From assembly GCA_025352685.1 (NCBI GenBank), contig JANXSN010000098.1:1-64000 (forward strand): 64,000 bases of DNA. Direction: 5' to 3'. The notes under the pieces are model-generated. The model saw only the letters and a program-made list of their open reading frames with translations, ran no database searches and was not told where the DNA came from. The stretch comes from Sphingomonadales bacterium (lineage in GTDB: Bacteria > Pseudomonadota > Alphaproteobacteria > Sphingomonadales > Sphingomonadaceae). Shown here piece after piece: positions 9,601 through 19,582 of this stretch. Both the position numbers and the translations under genes were made by a program. Every line of letters starts with the position of its first letter. The first letter of the stretch is position 1.

Positions 9601-10440
9601 TTTTGAATCCAGGCCATCTCGTGTCTATGCCACGGCTCGTGCGGGGCTTCACCCCCTCGGGGTCAAACATAATTAAAACGCTTTCGTCGACATTAAACTT
9701 CCAGATGGATACCGGCATCGCTGGCTCAAGTATCAACACGATTTCGGTACGCGCTGTGACAGCCAATGAAGCTGTTCTCCTCGTTTTCAAAAAAGAAGTT
9801 ACGTCCTCCGTCGACGTCACTCTGCATGTGCCAAGATACAGCGCTGGTAGCCGTAAACGCTGTGGTCGTATCACCGCAAATTGATACCGAGATCGTTGAT
9901 CGGGCGATTGTGCCATTCTCCCGACGATTGGCGGCGCAGGCACAAGGTCGCTGCCTAAATTACTTTTTGGTCGTGGAAAGTGCCGCCGAACATATCCGTG
10001 TGGTAGGTGCTGAAGTATTGCCATACGAAGCGGTGTCGCGCTGCCATCGAGCCCCTTGCCCTGATGCGCCCGCGATTGAAGCCCGCTTCGATATACCATC
10101 CACCAGACAGCCAAATCGCACAATACCTGGCATAACTGCACCGATTCAGACCACATTACAGGCAGTGATTCGCTTGACGGTTTGAGTTGGCAGCAATTGG
10201 TTGAGAGCGCGCGGAACCTCACAGCGATACTCGAATTCAAGCTGCAACAAGAGCGCAAATTAATCGCTTATACAATTTTCTGCAAGGCGTTTGGCGTCAA
10301 CAGCAATCATCGGTGCGGTACGCGCCCAGAAGGGCGACATGCTAGTAGGAAACCGCAAACCAGCTATGCTTTTCAGTATGTTAGCCTATTTTTCTATCGT
10401 CTTGGATACGAACAGGACACACAAATTTACGTCAGAATCA
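9601..10440. other. Long gene-poor intergenic region
   Basis: About 840 bases with no supportable gene. Several frames of 60-140 residues cross it (for example 9766-10185 plus), but none has a recognisable family, good start context or consistent composition. The minus strand around 9960-10050 reads protein-like for about 30 residues (WQYFSTYHTDMFGG) before stopping, so a decayed gene is possible. It presumably contains the promoter of the AI-2E gene. Confidence 0.4.
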
Positions 10441-10467
10441 AAAAAGGCCCCGACAATGTCGGGGCCT
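10440..10467 (-). terminator. Intrinsic terminator of the small gene at 10487-10561
   Basis: A perfect 9-base-pair stem (GGCCCCGAC with GTCGGGGCC) closes a three-base loop. On the minus strand it is followed by six T (AAAAAA at 10440-10445 on the plus strand). This is a textbook rho-independent terminator placed 20 bases after the stop of the candidate small gene. Confidence 0.85.
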
Positions 10468-10486
10468 CTTAAGAATTCGTTTGCAA

Positions 10487-10561
10487 TTAGCGGCTGCCAG
10501 CGTGACCGTCTCCAAAGAGCCAGTCCCAGAAACCACGGTTTGGACGCTTGTCCTTGCGCAT
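10487..10561 (-). CDS. Candidate 24-residue small protein, Trp-rich and basic
   Basis: An ATG frame encoding MRKDKRPNRGFWDWLFGDGH plus AGSR, stop TAA. A purine-rich AGGGTGA lies about six bases before the ATG, and a strong intrinsic terminator follows 20 bases after the stop. The protein has a positively charged N-terminus and a hydrophobic FWDWLFG core, which could sit at a membrane surface. No family is recognised. The combination of ribosome site, start, stop and terminator supports a real gene; alternatively the region is the transcript end of the EAL gene upstream, which stops at 10650. Confidence 0.5.
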   Translation of the reverse strand: MRKDKRPNRGFWDWLFGDGHAGSR

Positions 10562-10649
10562 AATGGTCACCCTATTTCAACCGCGCAAAAGCTGCGCGAC
10601 CTCATTTTGATACCAAAGGTTTAATTGGTTAGCAACCAGTTAACCATCG

Positions 10650-12989
10650 TTAAGCCGCGCGTCGTCCGATGTGCTCCCGTAACGTCTGGCAGAATGAGTC
10701 GAACGCCACCGGACGTCCGACGAAATAACCTTGCGCTTCGTCACAACCCAGCTCGCGAAGCATGGCAAGGCATTCGCCGTCTTCAACGCCTTCTGCCACG
10801 ACCTTGCGGTTGAGCTGATGTGCCATCTGAACAATCGACTCGACGATGACCTTGTCGGCCGGACTCGTGGTGATTTTTCTCACAAAGCTTTGATCGACCT
10901 TCATTTCATGCGCCGGGATGCGCCGGACATACTCCAGGGTCGAGAAGCCGGTGCCGAAGTCGTCGATCGACAATCCGAATCCATCGCGACGCAGCTGGGC
11001 AAGATTGATTTCGGTAAACGCGTCATTAGCCGTCATGATGACTGACTCGGTGATTTCAACCGTGATCAACCGCGGCGGCACCCCGTGGCGGCGAACAAGA
11101 TCGAGTAACTGATCGGCAAAGCCGGGCTGAGAAAGGACCGGCACTGAGATGTTGACCGCCAATCGGCAATCCGCGATCTCTTGCAGCCTGATAGCGGAAA
11201 TTACCGCCTGTTCGATGATGTGTTTCGTCAGACGGTGGATACGCTGGCTCCGCTCGGCGGCCGGTATGAAATCAGCCGGACTTATCGCTCCGCGTTCCGG
11301 ATGTGCCCAGCGGGCCAGCACTTCAGCGCCGGTGATCCTACCTGTGACGATATCGAGCTTGGGTTGGAACGCTAGCCAGAATTGCCCTTCGTCGAGACCC
11401 CGGTCGATCTCACTTGCAACGGACAGATTCCATACGGCATCGATCGAGCGCTTGTCATCATAGATCTTCCATCGATGATTTGTTTTCAGCGCTTCTTCGG
11501 CGCACATCAACGCACTGCCGACGCGGCTTGCCATTGATCGAGTCGAATCGATATCGATGCCGAAGGTTAGCGAGACGTCGATTGGACGTCCGTTCACGTA
11601 AATCGCCGATCGGAACAAAGCGCCCAGCCCTTCCAAATGCGCGCCAATGTCGTCGGGATTGTGAAGTGGTGACGTCCAGTAGAAAACGCCGTCGTCTGCA
11701 TGGTAGACCTGGATCGAATCACTGCGTAGCCGGAGGCGACCGATAATCTCGGCAATGATGATGCTCTCGATGTCACGCGGGAAACTGGCGATAATCGCGG
11801 CAAAGTTTTCCACTTTGGCGGCGATAAGCGACGTGCCAGCATCGACGGTCAGCTCGCGCAGCGCAACCACGTTTGAAAGACCCGACGATTGGTTGACGCG
11901 ACCCTTTTCCCAGCCGAGACGAAGCCGCGCGTGCTGAACCAAAACGATCGTAATCAGGACAAAGGCTGGAGCGACTTCGACAGAAATGTTGTTGGCATCG
12001 AGCAACACGGGTCCGAATGCAAGGGCCGCGGGCGTGCCGAGTGCGACGAGTGTCCGCAGGCGTTTGCGCTTGCAGGCGAGGACAACAAAACCTGCTGCTG
12101 TCGCCAGCAAGGCTGCACCGGCCCATCCCCAATCGGCGGGCATACCGCGTTTGAGTGTTTGTCCGGCGATCGCATGAACGAATACACCCGCAGCATTGCC
12201 CTGGGCCGGTAAAAATTTGGTATCGTTTAAAAGGTCGGCGACAGGACCAATCAAGACGTCGCGACCGGCAACAAGCCGCGCCGAAGCGGGGCTTAAAACT
12301 AGGTCGCTCGCCGACACGTACGGAAACGAGTGGAATGGGATCGAATAGTCCGGACGAATGAATGCGCCCTTCACGACCTTTCTGTACGCAAGCACGGTTG
12401 CAATCGCGGGAAAACGAGAAGGCCCGGTGCGCGTTTCCATCGAGACAAGCGCAGGCTGTCCGATCGGGTTGTACCAAACGCTGTAGTCGGCAATTTTGAC
12501 GTGCGGCCGGAGAATGGTGGCCGGCATCAATTGTCCGTACCCCACACCATTTCGAACACCCGTAAAGGTCGTTCCCAAATAGATGTCACCGGGATACCGA
12601 CGAAGCGTGTTGATCAGGACCTGCTCGCTCCTGGGATCATCCGCATCGGCCATCGCGCCGTCGTAAATGACGCGGCGCGCGCCTGCTCTTTTTGCCGCAT
12701 CGATCACCCGCGCATAAGTACTGCGCGGCCACGGCCAACGACCGCCGAGAGCCTGGAGGCTCTTCTCGTCAATACCGACGATGGCAATTGTGCCATCTGC
12801 CGGCACAACACGCGCCAGGAAACGGACGTTGCGGATAAAATCGTCGATCGGCTGTAGAAATCCGGTCACACCACACATAATCGATGCAACAAGGGCATAG
12901 GCCATGATCCGAAGGCACACTGCCTTTCGGAATTTTTCTCGGGCGCGGCCCAGGCTTGCGACAATGTTCATGCCCAACCTGACCTGCAC
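10650..12989 (-). CDS. CHASE2 - degenerate GGDEF - EAL protein, probable cyclic-di-GMP phosphodiesterase
   Basis: A 779-residue membrane sensor. An N-terminal helix (about 24-45) leads into a periplasmic CHASE2 domain (about 50-280; GIDEKSLQALGGRWPWPRS), followed by three helices at about 288-355. The GGDEF-like domain (about 370-515) has HADDGVFYW where the GGDEF loop should be, so it should not make c-di-GMP. The EAL domain (about 530-770) keeps E556, N613, E645, D676-D677, K697, E733 and Q753, all residues needed for metal binding and hydrolysis. An ATG at 12971 (MNIVASLGR) is an alternative start. Confidence 0.93.
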   Translation of the reverse strand: MQVRLGMNIVASLGRAREKFRKAVCLRIMAYALVASIMCGVTGFLQPIDDFIRNVRFLARVVPADGTIAIVGIDEKSLQALGGRWPWPRSTYARVIDAAKRAGARRVIYDGAMADADDPRSEQVLINTLRRYPGDIYLGTTFTGVRNGVGYGQLMPATILRPHVKIADYSVWYNPIGQPALVSMETRTGPSRFPAIATVLAYRKVVKGAFIRPDYSIPFHSFPYVSASDLVLSPASARLVAGRDVLIGPVADLLNDTKFLPAQGNAAGVFVHAIAGQTLKRGMPADWGWAGAALLATAAGFVVLACKRKRLRTLVALGTPAALAFGPVLLDANNISVEVAPAFVLITIVLVQHARLRLGWEKGRVNQSSGLSNVVALRELTVDAGTSLIAAKVENFAAIIASFPRDIESIIIAEIIGRLRLRSDSIQVYHADDGVFYWTSPLHNPDDIGAHLEGLGALFRSAIYVNGRPIDVSLTFGIDIDSTRSMASRVGSALMCAEEALKTNHRWKIYDDKRSIDAVWNLSVASEIDRGLDEGQFWLAFQPKLDIVTGRITGAEVLARWAHPERGAISPADFIPAAERSQRIHRLTKHIIEQAVISAIRLQEIADCRLAVNISVPVLSQPGFADQLLDLVRRHGVPPRLITVEITESVIMTANDAFTEINLAQLRRDGFGLSIDDFGTGFSTLEYVRRIPAHEMKVDQSFVRKITTSPADKVIVESIVQMAHQLNRKVVAEGVEDGECLAMLRELGCDEAQGYFVGRPVAFDSFCQTLREHIGRRAA

Positions 12990-13112
12990 ACACGTGATGC
13001 GGGCAGTAAATAGCTCTTCTTACCGTCGAGGGAGGTCATTGTCACCGATCCGACCGCGCATCATACACGCCGACACGATCTTTAAGAGTTAGTTTGCCAA
13101 TAAATCGTTAGC

Positions 13113-13143
13113 AAAACCGCCAAATTTTGGGTTTCTTGCGGTT
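13113..13143 (-). terminator. Possible terminator after the aldehyde dehydrogenase gene
   Basis: AACCGC and GCGGTT can pair across a 17-base loop, immediately after the stop codon and followed on the minus strand by TTTT. The stem is only six base pairs and the loop is large, so this is a weak candidate. Confidence 0.25.
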
Positions 13144-14600
13144 TATCGCATTTCACGCGCTACACTCTTCCTCGTTACGGCACCGTAGGGCGGCTTCAGG
13201 CCTGCCAGCTTGGCCACATCAATCTTCGGCTGCCGATAGATGCTCTTGGCATGACTGAAGGTCTTGAACCCGTCCTTTCCGTGGTAAGACCCCATGCCCG
13301 AGGGGCCGATCCCACCAAAGGGCAGATCTTCCATGCTGACGTGGAAGATAACGTCGTTGACGGTTACACCACCCGAGATCGTCCGTTCGAGAACGCGCGT
13401 CTCCTCGGCTGAGTCTCGGCCAAAATAATAGAGCCCCAGCGGCCGGTCATGGGCATTGATGTAGTCAATTGCTTCCTCTGTATTTGCTACCCCCTTGATC
13501 GGCAGCACTGGCCCGAAGATTTCGTCCTGCATAACCTTCATGTCGTCAGTCGGATTGCGGATAATGTACAAAGGCATCTTGTTGCCGTTCGACGCCGCGA
13601 AGTCTTCGTTTCCCGGATTTACCTCGACCACCTCACCGCCCTTGGCGCGCGCATCGCCGAGGTAGCCGCGCAATCGGTCACGATGGCGCGAATTCACGAC
13701 CGACGTGTAATCGTCGTTCGTGAGCAACGTCGGATACATCACGGACACTGCCCTCGTGATCTCTCTGACCATCTCCTCCTCGCAGTCCTTGGCGACAAGC
13801 ACATAGTCGGGTGCGAGGCAGACCTGCCCTGCGTTGAGCATTTTACCCAATGCAATCCGCTCCGCCGCCTGCTTGATATCTGCCGATTTTCCAACGATGA
13901 CCGGTGACTTGCCCCCCAGTTCAAGCGTAACCGGTGTCAGGTTGTCGGCAGCGGCATGCAGGATATGACGGCCCACCCCCGCCGCCCCGGTGAATATCAA
14001 ATGATCAAACTTGAGTTTTGCAAACGCCTGCCCGACCTCTGGTCCTCCACTGAAGAAAGCGAGTTCGTCTTCGGTAAAGAATTGCGGGACAACGTGTTCG
14101 AACACGGCGGCGGTCGCTGGCGTGAATTCCGAAGTTTTGACCATTGCGCGATTACCTGCTGCAAAGATACCGATCAGCGGACCCATCGTCAGTTGAACGG
14201 GGAAGTTCCACGGCGAGATCACCCCGACTACTCCCTTGGGCTGATAGTCCACGCGCGCACTTGCTCCAAGCAGACCAAGCGGGAATTGTACGCGGCGCCG
14301 TTCGGGTCGCATCCATTTGCCGAGATTCTTGAGAGCGTTTCTGGCCGGTGAAATCGATGCTGCAATGTCGGTAAGCATCGATTGGTCTTGACTGCGGTGA
14401 CCGAAATCCTCTGACATCGCTCGTGCAAAGGCACTGCCGTGTTCCACCAACATCGCGATGCAGCGTTTCAAGCGATCGCGACGCGCATCGGCGCCTACCG
14501 GCAACTCGCGGTTAAACGCCGCCCGTTGGCGCGCGCATACGGTTGACAGTCTTTGAAGAGTCCCGGCGTCGCCCGTCAGTCCTGCATCGGTGTCAGCCAC
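13143..14600 (-). CDS. Aldehyde dehydrogenase, coniferyl-aldehyde-dehydrogenase-like
   Basis: A 485-residue NAD(P)-dependent aldehyde dehydrogenase. The GTG at 14600 is chosen because AGGAG sits six bases before it; the open frame runs on to 15008 but would overlap zwf. Visible landmarks are GVISPWNFPVQL (cofactor site), VTLELGGKSPVIV with the general-base Glu, and the catalytic Cys in NAGQVCLAPDYVLV. The APDYVL context is typical of the coniferyl aldehyde/fatty aldehyde subgroup. The true substrate is unknown. It is divergent from zwf across 93 bases. Confidence 0.93.
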   Translation of the reverse strand: MADTDAGLTGDAGTLQRLSTVCARQRAAFNRELPVGADARRDRLKRCIAMLVEHGSAFARAMSEDFGHRSQDQSMLTDIAASISPARNALKNLGKWMRPERRRVQFPLGLLGASARVDYQPKGVVGVISPWNFPVQLTMGPLIGIFAAGNRAMVKTSEFTPATAAVFEHVVPQFFTEDELAFFSGGPEVGQAFAKLKFDHLIFTGAAGVGRHILHAAADNLTPVTLELGGKSPVIVGKSADIKQAAERIALGKMLNAGQVCLAPDYVLVAKDCEEEMVREITRAVSVMYPTLLTNDDYTSVVNSRHRDRLRGYLGDARAKGGEVVEVNPGNEDFAASNGNKMPLYIIRNPTDDMKVMQDEIFGPVLPIKGVANTEEAIDYINAHDRPLGLYYFGRDSAEETRVLERTISGGVTVNDVIFHVSMEDLPFGGIGPSGMGSYHGKDGFKTFSHAKSIYRQPKIDVAKLAGLKPPYGAVTRKSVAREMR

Positions 14601-14693
14601 GTAGTTCTCCTGCGTTTTCCAGTTGTCACGGATGGTCTTGTTCGTCGCAAATCGCAACCTTTTCCCTGCCTTGCGCAAAGGGCTCGTGTCGCT

Positions 14694-16199
14694 ATGGCGA
14701 CGAGCGCAGGAAGCGGGAGTTCGAGTTCGGTGCAGTCGTTTGCAACAATCGTCATTTTCGGTGCAACCGGTGACCTTGCACAACGGATGCTCTTTCCTTC
14801 GCTCTACAATTTGGACGCCGACGGTTTGCTGTCGGACGACGTCCGGATCCATGGCGCCGCCCGCTCGAAGCTCGACGACGCGGCGTTCCGCGCGCAAGTA
14901 TCGAATTCGCTCGACGGGCACGTGTCTGAGGGCGGGTCCATCGACCCTACCGTCAGGGCGCGTTTCCTCGAGCGGCTCAGTTATTGTCCGGTCGACGTCG
15001 ACAACCATGCAGATTTCGGCTGTCTGGCGTCGCGGATCGGGAGTGCCAAGGACCGCGGCGTCGCGTTCTACCTTTCCACGCCCCCCTCGCTGTTTGCTCC
15101 GGTCGTTTCTGGTCTAAAGGCTGCAGGGCTGACTGGCCCCGCGACACGCGTCGCCATGGAAAAGCCGATCGGGCACGACCTGCCCTCCAGCCGCGCGGTC
15201 AACGCCGCCGTCGCAGACGGCTTCAACGAGGACCAAGTGTTCCGCGTCGATCATTATCTCGGCAAGGAAACCGTGCAGAACCTGCTGGTATTGCGGTTCG
15301 GCAACATGCTGTTCGAGCCGCTGTGGAATTCGCAAGGCATCGAACATGTCCAGATTACGGTTGCTGAAACGGTCGGGCTTGAGGGACGCGTGTCCTATTA
15401 CGACGGCGTAGGCGCGCTGAGCGACATGGTGCAAAACCATATGCTTCAACTGCTTGCTCTCGTCGCCATGGAGCCACCTGCGAGCTATACCGCGACCGCG
15501 GTACGCGACGAGAAAGTCAAAGTCTTGCGCTCGCTGCGTCCGCTCGACGCGACCACGGCGACCAGTCACAGCGTCAAGGGCCAATACCGGGCTGGAGCCA
15601 TCAACGGTAAACCCGTCGTCGGCTATGCCGACGAGCTTGGCAAGGCATCCGATACCGAAACGTTTGTCGCCGTGAAAGCTCATCTCGACAACTGGCGCTG
15701 GAAGGGCGTTCCTTTCTACCTGCGCACCGGCAAGCGCCTGCCGATGCGGCATTCCGAAATTCTAATCCAGTTCAGGCCGGTGCCACATTCGATCTTCAGC
15801 GGACGCGGTCCCGGACTGGAGCCGAATTGTCTGCTCATACGTCTGCAGCCCGACGAAGGGATGTCGCTATCGATCATGACCAAGGAACCGGGCCTCGACC
15901 GCGGTGGCGTCGCATTGCGCGAAGTCAAACTCGATGTGTCACTGACGGCCGCGTTTGCCGGGCAACGCCGCCGGGTTGCGTACGAGCGCCTGCTGCTCGA
16001 CCTGCTTGAAGGTGACACCACGTTGTTCGTTCGCGCCGACGAAATCGAGGCAGCTTGGACGTGGGTCGATTCAATTCACAATGCGTGGCAGGCGGCAGGC
16101 GTGACTGTAAAGCCGTACACTGCCGGGACCTGGGGGCCGTCGGCCTCGATGGGCATGATCGAACGCGACGGCGCCAGTTGGCACGATGGACAACAATGA
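14694..16199 (+). CDS. zwf: Glucose-6-phosphate 1-dehydrogenase
   Basis: Oxidises glucose-6-phosphate to 6-phosphogluconolactone, the first step of the Entner-Doudoroff route. Read from ATG 14694 (501 residues), because the first recognisable sequence, the Rossmann motif [13 protein letters not shown], begins about 20 residues later; the open frame extends 47 codons upstream into the divergent promoter region. The active-site motif is [13 protein letters not shown]. The 3' end overlaps edd by up to 14 bases. No 6-phosphogluconolactonase gene is seen in the operon. Confidence 0.97.
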   Translation: MATSAGSGSSSSVQSFATIVIFGATGDLAQRMLFPSLYNLDADGLLSDDVRIHGAARSKLDDAAFRAQVSNSLDGHVSEGGSIDPTVRARFLERLSYCPVDVDNHADFGCLASRIGSAKDRGVAFYLSTPPSLFAPVVSGLKAAGLTGPATRVAMEKPIGHDLPSSRAVNAAVADGFNEDQVFRVDHYLGKETVQNLLVLRFGNMLFEPLWNSQGIEHVQITVAETVGLEGRVSYYDGVGALSDMVQNHMLQLLALVAMEPPASYTATAVRDEKVKVLRSLRPLDATTATSHSVKGQYRAGAINGKPVVGYADELGKASDTETFVAVKAHLDNWRWKGVPFYLRTGKRLPMRHSEILIQFRPVPHSIFSGRGPGLEPNCLLIRLQPDEGMSLSIMTKEPGLDRGGVALREVKLDVSLTAAFAGQRRRVAYERLLLDLLEGDTTLFVRADEIEAAWTWVDSIHNAWQAAGVTVKPYTAGTWGPSASMGMIERDGASWHDGQQ

Positions 16200-18006
16200 G
16201 ATGAATCCCGTCGTCGAAGCCGTGACCGAGCGGATTCTCAAACGGTCAAAGACGAGGCGCACCGGTTATCTCGACTTGATCGCGCGTCAGCGCGACGGCG
16301 GGACCAATCGGCATAACCTTGCCTGCGGCAACCTTGCCCACGGCTTCGCGGCGTCGGGTGCGGACAAGGATGCCATCAAGCGCGGCAAGGCAATGAACAT
16401 CGGCATCGTAACAGCGTTCAACGACATGTTGTCGGCGCATCAGCCGTACGGACGCTATCCCGAGGCAATCAAACTCTATGCCCGCGAAGTCGGCGCGACC
16501 GCGCAGGTCGCGGGGGGCGTCCCCGCAATGTGCGACGGCGTGACTCAGGGCCAGGCGGGGATGGACCTCTCGCTGTTCAGTCGTGACGTGATCGCGCTTT
16601 CAACCGCCATCGCGCTCAGCCACTCGATGTTTGAAGGCGCATTGCTGCTCGGTATTTGCGACAAGATCGTACCAGGCTTGCTGATTGGTGCGCTACGCTT
16701 CGGCCATTTGCCGACTATTTTCGTTCCGGGCGGACCAATGCCGTCAGGAATGGCGAACACGGAAAAAGTTCGCATCCGCCAACTGTTTGCCGAAGGAAAG
16801 GTCGGCCAAACCGAGCTGCTCGAGGCTGAAAGCGCAAGTTATCACGATGCCGGCACCTGCACCTTTTACGGCACCGCAAATTCCAACCAGATAATGATGG
16901 AAGTCATGGGCCTGCACATGCCGGCATCTGCCTTTGTCAATCCGGGGACCAGGTTGAGGTCAGAGCTCACGCGTGCTGCCACCCACCGTGTCGCCGATAT
17001 TGGATGGGACAGCGACGACTATCGCCCGCTCGGACGGTGTGTGGACGAGAAAGCCATCGTCAACGCATGCGTCGGTCTGCTCGCGACCGGCGGATCGACC
17101 AATCACGCGATCCATTTACCCGCGATTGCCCGCGCCGCGGGTATCATCATCGACTGGCAGGACTTCGATGAATTGTCGGCCGCCGTGCCGCTGGTCGCCC
17201 GCATCTATCCCAATGGTTCGGGCGATGTGAACGACTTTCACCGCGCGGGCGGGATCGGCTTTGTCATCCGCGAGCTCTGTGCGGCGGGGCTGTTGCACAG
17301 CGACGTCTTGACAGTCGCACGCCGGTCCCTTGCCGATTACGGGGTCGAGCCGACATTGGTCGATGACGCGCTGGTCTGGCAGCCAGCACCACAGCTGCCG
17401 CGCGACGATACGATACTTCGCCCAGTAGCAACGGCATTCTCGCCCGACGGTGGGATGCGGTTGCTGAAGGGCAACCTGGGCCGTTGCATCATCAAAACGA
17501 GCGCAGTCCAGCCCGATCGCTGGACGATCGACGCACCATGTGCCGTGTTTTCAACACAGGATGACGTATTGCGCGCATTCAAGGCGGGCGAGCTCGACCG
17601 CGATGTCGTCGTCATCGTTCGGTTTCAGGGGCCGAATGCCAACGGCATGCCCGAGTTGCACAAGCTGACGCCTGCGCTCGGTGTGCTGCAGGACAAGGGC
17701 TTTCGCGTGGCGCTCGTTACCGACGGGCGCATGTCGGGCGCTAGCGGTAAGGTACCCGCAGCGATTCACGTTACGCCCGAGGCTGCGCTCGGCGGCGGGA
17801 TCGGCAAGTTGAAAACGGGCGACCGTGTACGCGTGTGTGCGGTAACGGGCACGCTTTCCTCCCAAGCCGATCTGTCGGCGCGCGAACCAGCCCCGTCGCC
17901 GCCCGCAGCCGATGGTACGGGGCGCGAACTCTTTTCGTTCATGCGCAGCGGCGCTGATGAGGCCGAACGCGGCGCCTCTGCCATGCTGGCCGGTGCAGAG
18001 CTCTGA
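16186..18006 (+). CDS. edd: Phosphogluconate dehydratase
   Basis: Dehydrates 6-phosphogluconate to 2-keto-3-deoxy-6-phosphogluconate; an Fe-S enzyme of the IlvD/Edd family. The protein is 606 residues, the usual length. Landmarks are [18 protein letters not shown], the cluster cysteines in [12 protein letters not shown] and [11 protein letters not shown], and the C-terminal [19 protein letters not shown]. The start may be ATG 16186 or ATG 16201 ([13 protein letters not shown]); both overlap or abut zwf. Its stop overlaps the glk start by one base, so translation is probably coupled. Confidence 0.97.
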   Translation: MDNNEMNPVVEAVTERILKRSKTRRTGYLDLIARQRDGGTNRHNLACGNLAHGFAASGADKDAIKRGKAMNIGIVTAFNDMLSAHQPYGRYPEAIKLYAREVGATAQVAGGVPAMCDGVTQGQAGMDLSLFSRDVIALSTAIALSHSMFEGALLLGICDKIVPGLLIGALRFGHLPTIFVPGGPMPSGMANTEKVRIRQLFAEGKVGQTELLEAESASYHDAGTCTFYGTANSNQIMMEVMGLHMPASAFVNPGTRLRSELTRAATHRVADIGWDSDDYRPLGRCVDEKAIVNACVGLLATGGSTNHAIHLPAIARAAGIIIDWQDFDELSAAVPLVARIYPNGSGDVNDFHRAGGIGFVIRELCAAGLLHSDVLTVARRSLADYGVEPTLVDDALVWQPAPQLPRDDTILRPVATAFSPDGGMRLLKGNLGRCIIKTSAVQPDRWTIDAPCAVFSTQDDVLRAFKAGELDRDVVVIVRFQGPNANGMPELHKLTPALGVLQDKGFRVALVTDGRMSGASGKVPAAIHVTPEAALGGGIGKLKTGDRVRVCAVTGTLSSQADLSAREPAPSPPAADGTGRELFSFMRSGADEAERGASAMLAGAEL

Positions 18007-18974
18007 TGCGGGTTGTCGCGGTCGATATCGGCGGCACCCACGCCCGTTTTGCGGTTGCCGACGTCGTGGGTGGGTCCGTCCAGTCACTCGACCCGTCGGT
18101 AACCCTGAACACTGCAGAATACGCCAGTTTCCAGACGGCTTGGGAAGCTTTTGCGGCACGGCAGGCCGGCGCGTTGCCGCGCGCTGCGGCGATCGCCATT
18201 GCGGGTCCAATTCACGGCGAAGTCCTGCAATTGACCAACAACCCGTGGATCATCCGTCCCGCGCTGATTTCCGAAAAATTGGGTGTCGACACCTACACGC
18301 TTGTCAATGATTTCGAAGCGGTCGGCCATGCCGTGGCGCAAGTTTCGCCCAACGACCTCCACCACGTTTGCGGGCCCGACGTTGCTCTCCCCGGCGAAGG
18401 CTCGATCACAATCGTTGGCCCGGGGACGGGGCTGGGCGTCGCGCAATTATTTCGCAAAGATGGCCGGTATCACGTCATCGCGACCGAAGGCGGGCATGTC
18501 GATTTTGCGCCGCTCGACAGCATTGAGGATGCCGTGCTTGCCGCCCTGCGCGAGCGGTATCGCCGTGTCTCGGTGGAACGCATTGTATCGGGGCCTGGCC
18601 TGTCCGCGATTCATGAAGTGTTGGCTCGGCTCGAAGGCCGTGACGCGCCGCAGCGCGACGACAAGGCGCTTTGGCAAGCAGCCCTCGCCGGTACCGACAG
18701 CCTTGCCGCCGCAGCTTTGGATCGATTCTGTCTCAGTCTTGGCGCCATTGCAGGCGACTTCGCGCTTGCGCATGGCCCGAAGGCGGTCGTGATCGCGGGC
18801 GGCGTTGGGCTCCGCCTTGCTGACCATCTGCCTCGCTCCGGATTTGCTGAACGATTTGCCGCCAAAGGTCGCTTCGAAGCGCTGATGCGCTCGGTTCCCG
18901 TAAGGCTTATTACTCATCCACAACCCGGCCTGTTCGGCGCGGCGGCGGCCTTTGCCCGGGAGCATAGCCAATGA
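18006..18974 (+). CDS. glk: Glucokinase
   Basis: Phosphorylates glucose with ATP, feeding zwf. It has 322 residues and belongs to the bacterial Glk family: phosphate-binding VAVDIGGTHARFAVADV at the N-terminus, active-site LVNDFEAVGHAV, second phosphate motif IVGPGTGLGVAQLF, and glucose-contact EGGHVDFAP. It begins in the edd stop codon (TGATG) and ends overlapping eda by four bases, placing it firmly in the operon. Confidence 0.96.
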   Translation: MRVVAVDIGGTHARFAVADVVGGSVQSLDPSVTLNTAEYASFQTAWEAFAARQAGALPRAAAIAIAGPIHGEVLQLTNNPWIIRPALISEKLGVDTYTLVNDFEAVGHAVAQVSPNDLHHVCGPDVALPGEGSITIVGPGTGLGVAQLFRKDGRYHVIATEGGHVDFAPLDSIEDAVLAALRERYRRVSVERIVSGPGLSAIHEVLARLEGRDAPQRDDKALWQAALAGTDSLAAAALDRFCLSLGAIAGDFALAHGPKAVVIAGGVGLRLADHLPRSGFAERFAAKGRFEALMRSVPVRLITHPQPGLFGAAAAFAREHSQ

Positions 18975-19582
18975 CGATAGACGCCATCATGCGGACCGCG
19001 CCGGTGATTCCAGTGCTGGTGATTGACGAGATTGCGCACGCCGCACCGATTGCCGAAGCCCTTGTTGCAGGTGGTCTTTGTGTTCTCGAAGTGACTTTGC
19101 GTACGCCGGTCGCGCTCGACGTCATCGCGGCGATGTCAAAGGTCGCGGGTGCGATTGTAGGTGCGGGCACCATACTCAATACCGCCGACCTCGATGCAGC
19201 GATGAATGCCGGCGCACAGTTCATCGTCAGCCCCGGTCTCACCGAACCGCTCGGGCGCGCCGCTATCGCCAGTGGAATCCCTTTTTTGCCAGGCATTGCG
19301 AACGCGGGCGACCTGATGCGCGGGTTCGACATGGGGCTCGATCGGTTCAAATTTTTCCCGGCGGCAGCGGCGGGCGGCCTGCCTGCGCTCAAAGCGCTTG
19401 CCGCCCCGTTTGGCAAAGCCCGCTTTTGCCCGACAGGCGGAATCTCCGAAGCGACCGCGCTGGAATGGTTGGCCGAGGAGAGCGTCCTCTGCGTCGGGGG
19501 CAGCTGGGTGGTCCAAAAAGGCGCACCCGATCTCGCGTTGATCCGTCAACGTGCAGCAACGGCCGCTGCGCTCAGCGGCTGA
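18971..19582 (+). CDS. eda: KDPG/KHG aldolase
   Basis: Cleaves 2-keto-3-deoxy-6-phosphogluconate to pyruvate and glyceraldehyde-3-phosphate, the last Entner-Doudoroff step. The 203-residue protein has the catalytic Glu in VLEVTLRTP, the Schiff-base Lys in RFKFFPA and the phosphate site FCPTGGI. ATG overlaps the glk stop (ATGA). Its 3' end overlaps the convergent prepilin peptidase gene by 11 bases, so no dedicated terminator exists between them. Confidence 0.97.
   Translation: MTIDAIMRTAPVIPVLVIDEIAHAAPIAEALVAGGLCVLEVTLRTPVALDVIAAMSKVAGAIVGAGTILNTADLDAAMNAGAQFIVSPGLTEPLGRAAIASGIPFLPGIANAGDLMRGFDMGLDRFKFFPAAAAGGLPALKALAAPFGKARFCPTGGISEATALEWLAEESVLCVGGSWVVQKGAPDLALIRQRAATAAALSG

Noticed and set aside
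9766-10185. 139-residue plus-strand frame in the gene-poor gap
   Set aside because: Composition is Cys/Arg/Pro-rich without domain features, and no ribosome site is visible.
9119-10258. 379-residue minus-strand frame
   Set aside because: Its C-terminal part is a frame shadow of the AI-2E transporter gene and the remainder has no recognisable family or good start.
14601-15008. N-terminal extension of the aldehyde dehydrogenase to 15008
   Set aside because: It overlaps zwf coding sequence and the extension reads as shadow protein; GTG 14600 has an AGGAG site and gives the normal family length.
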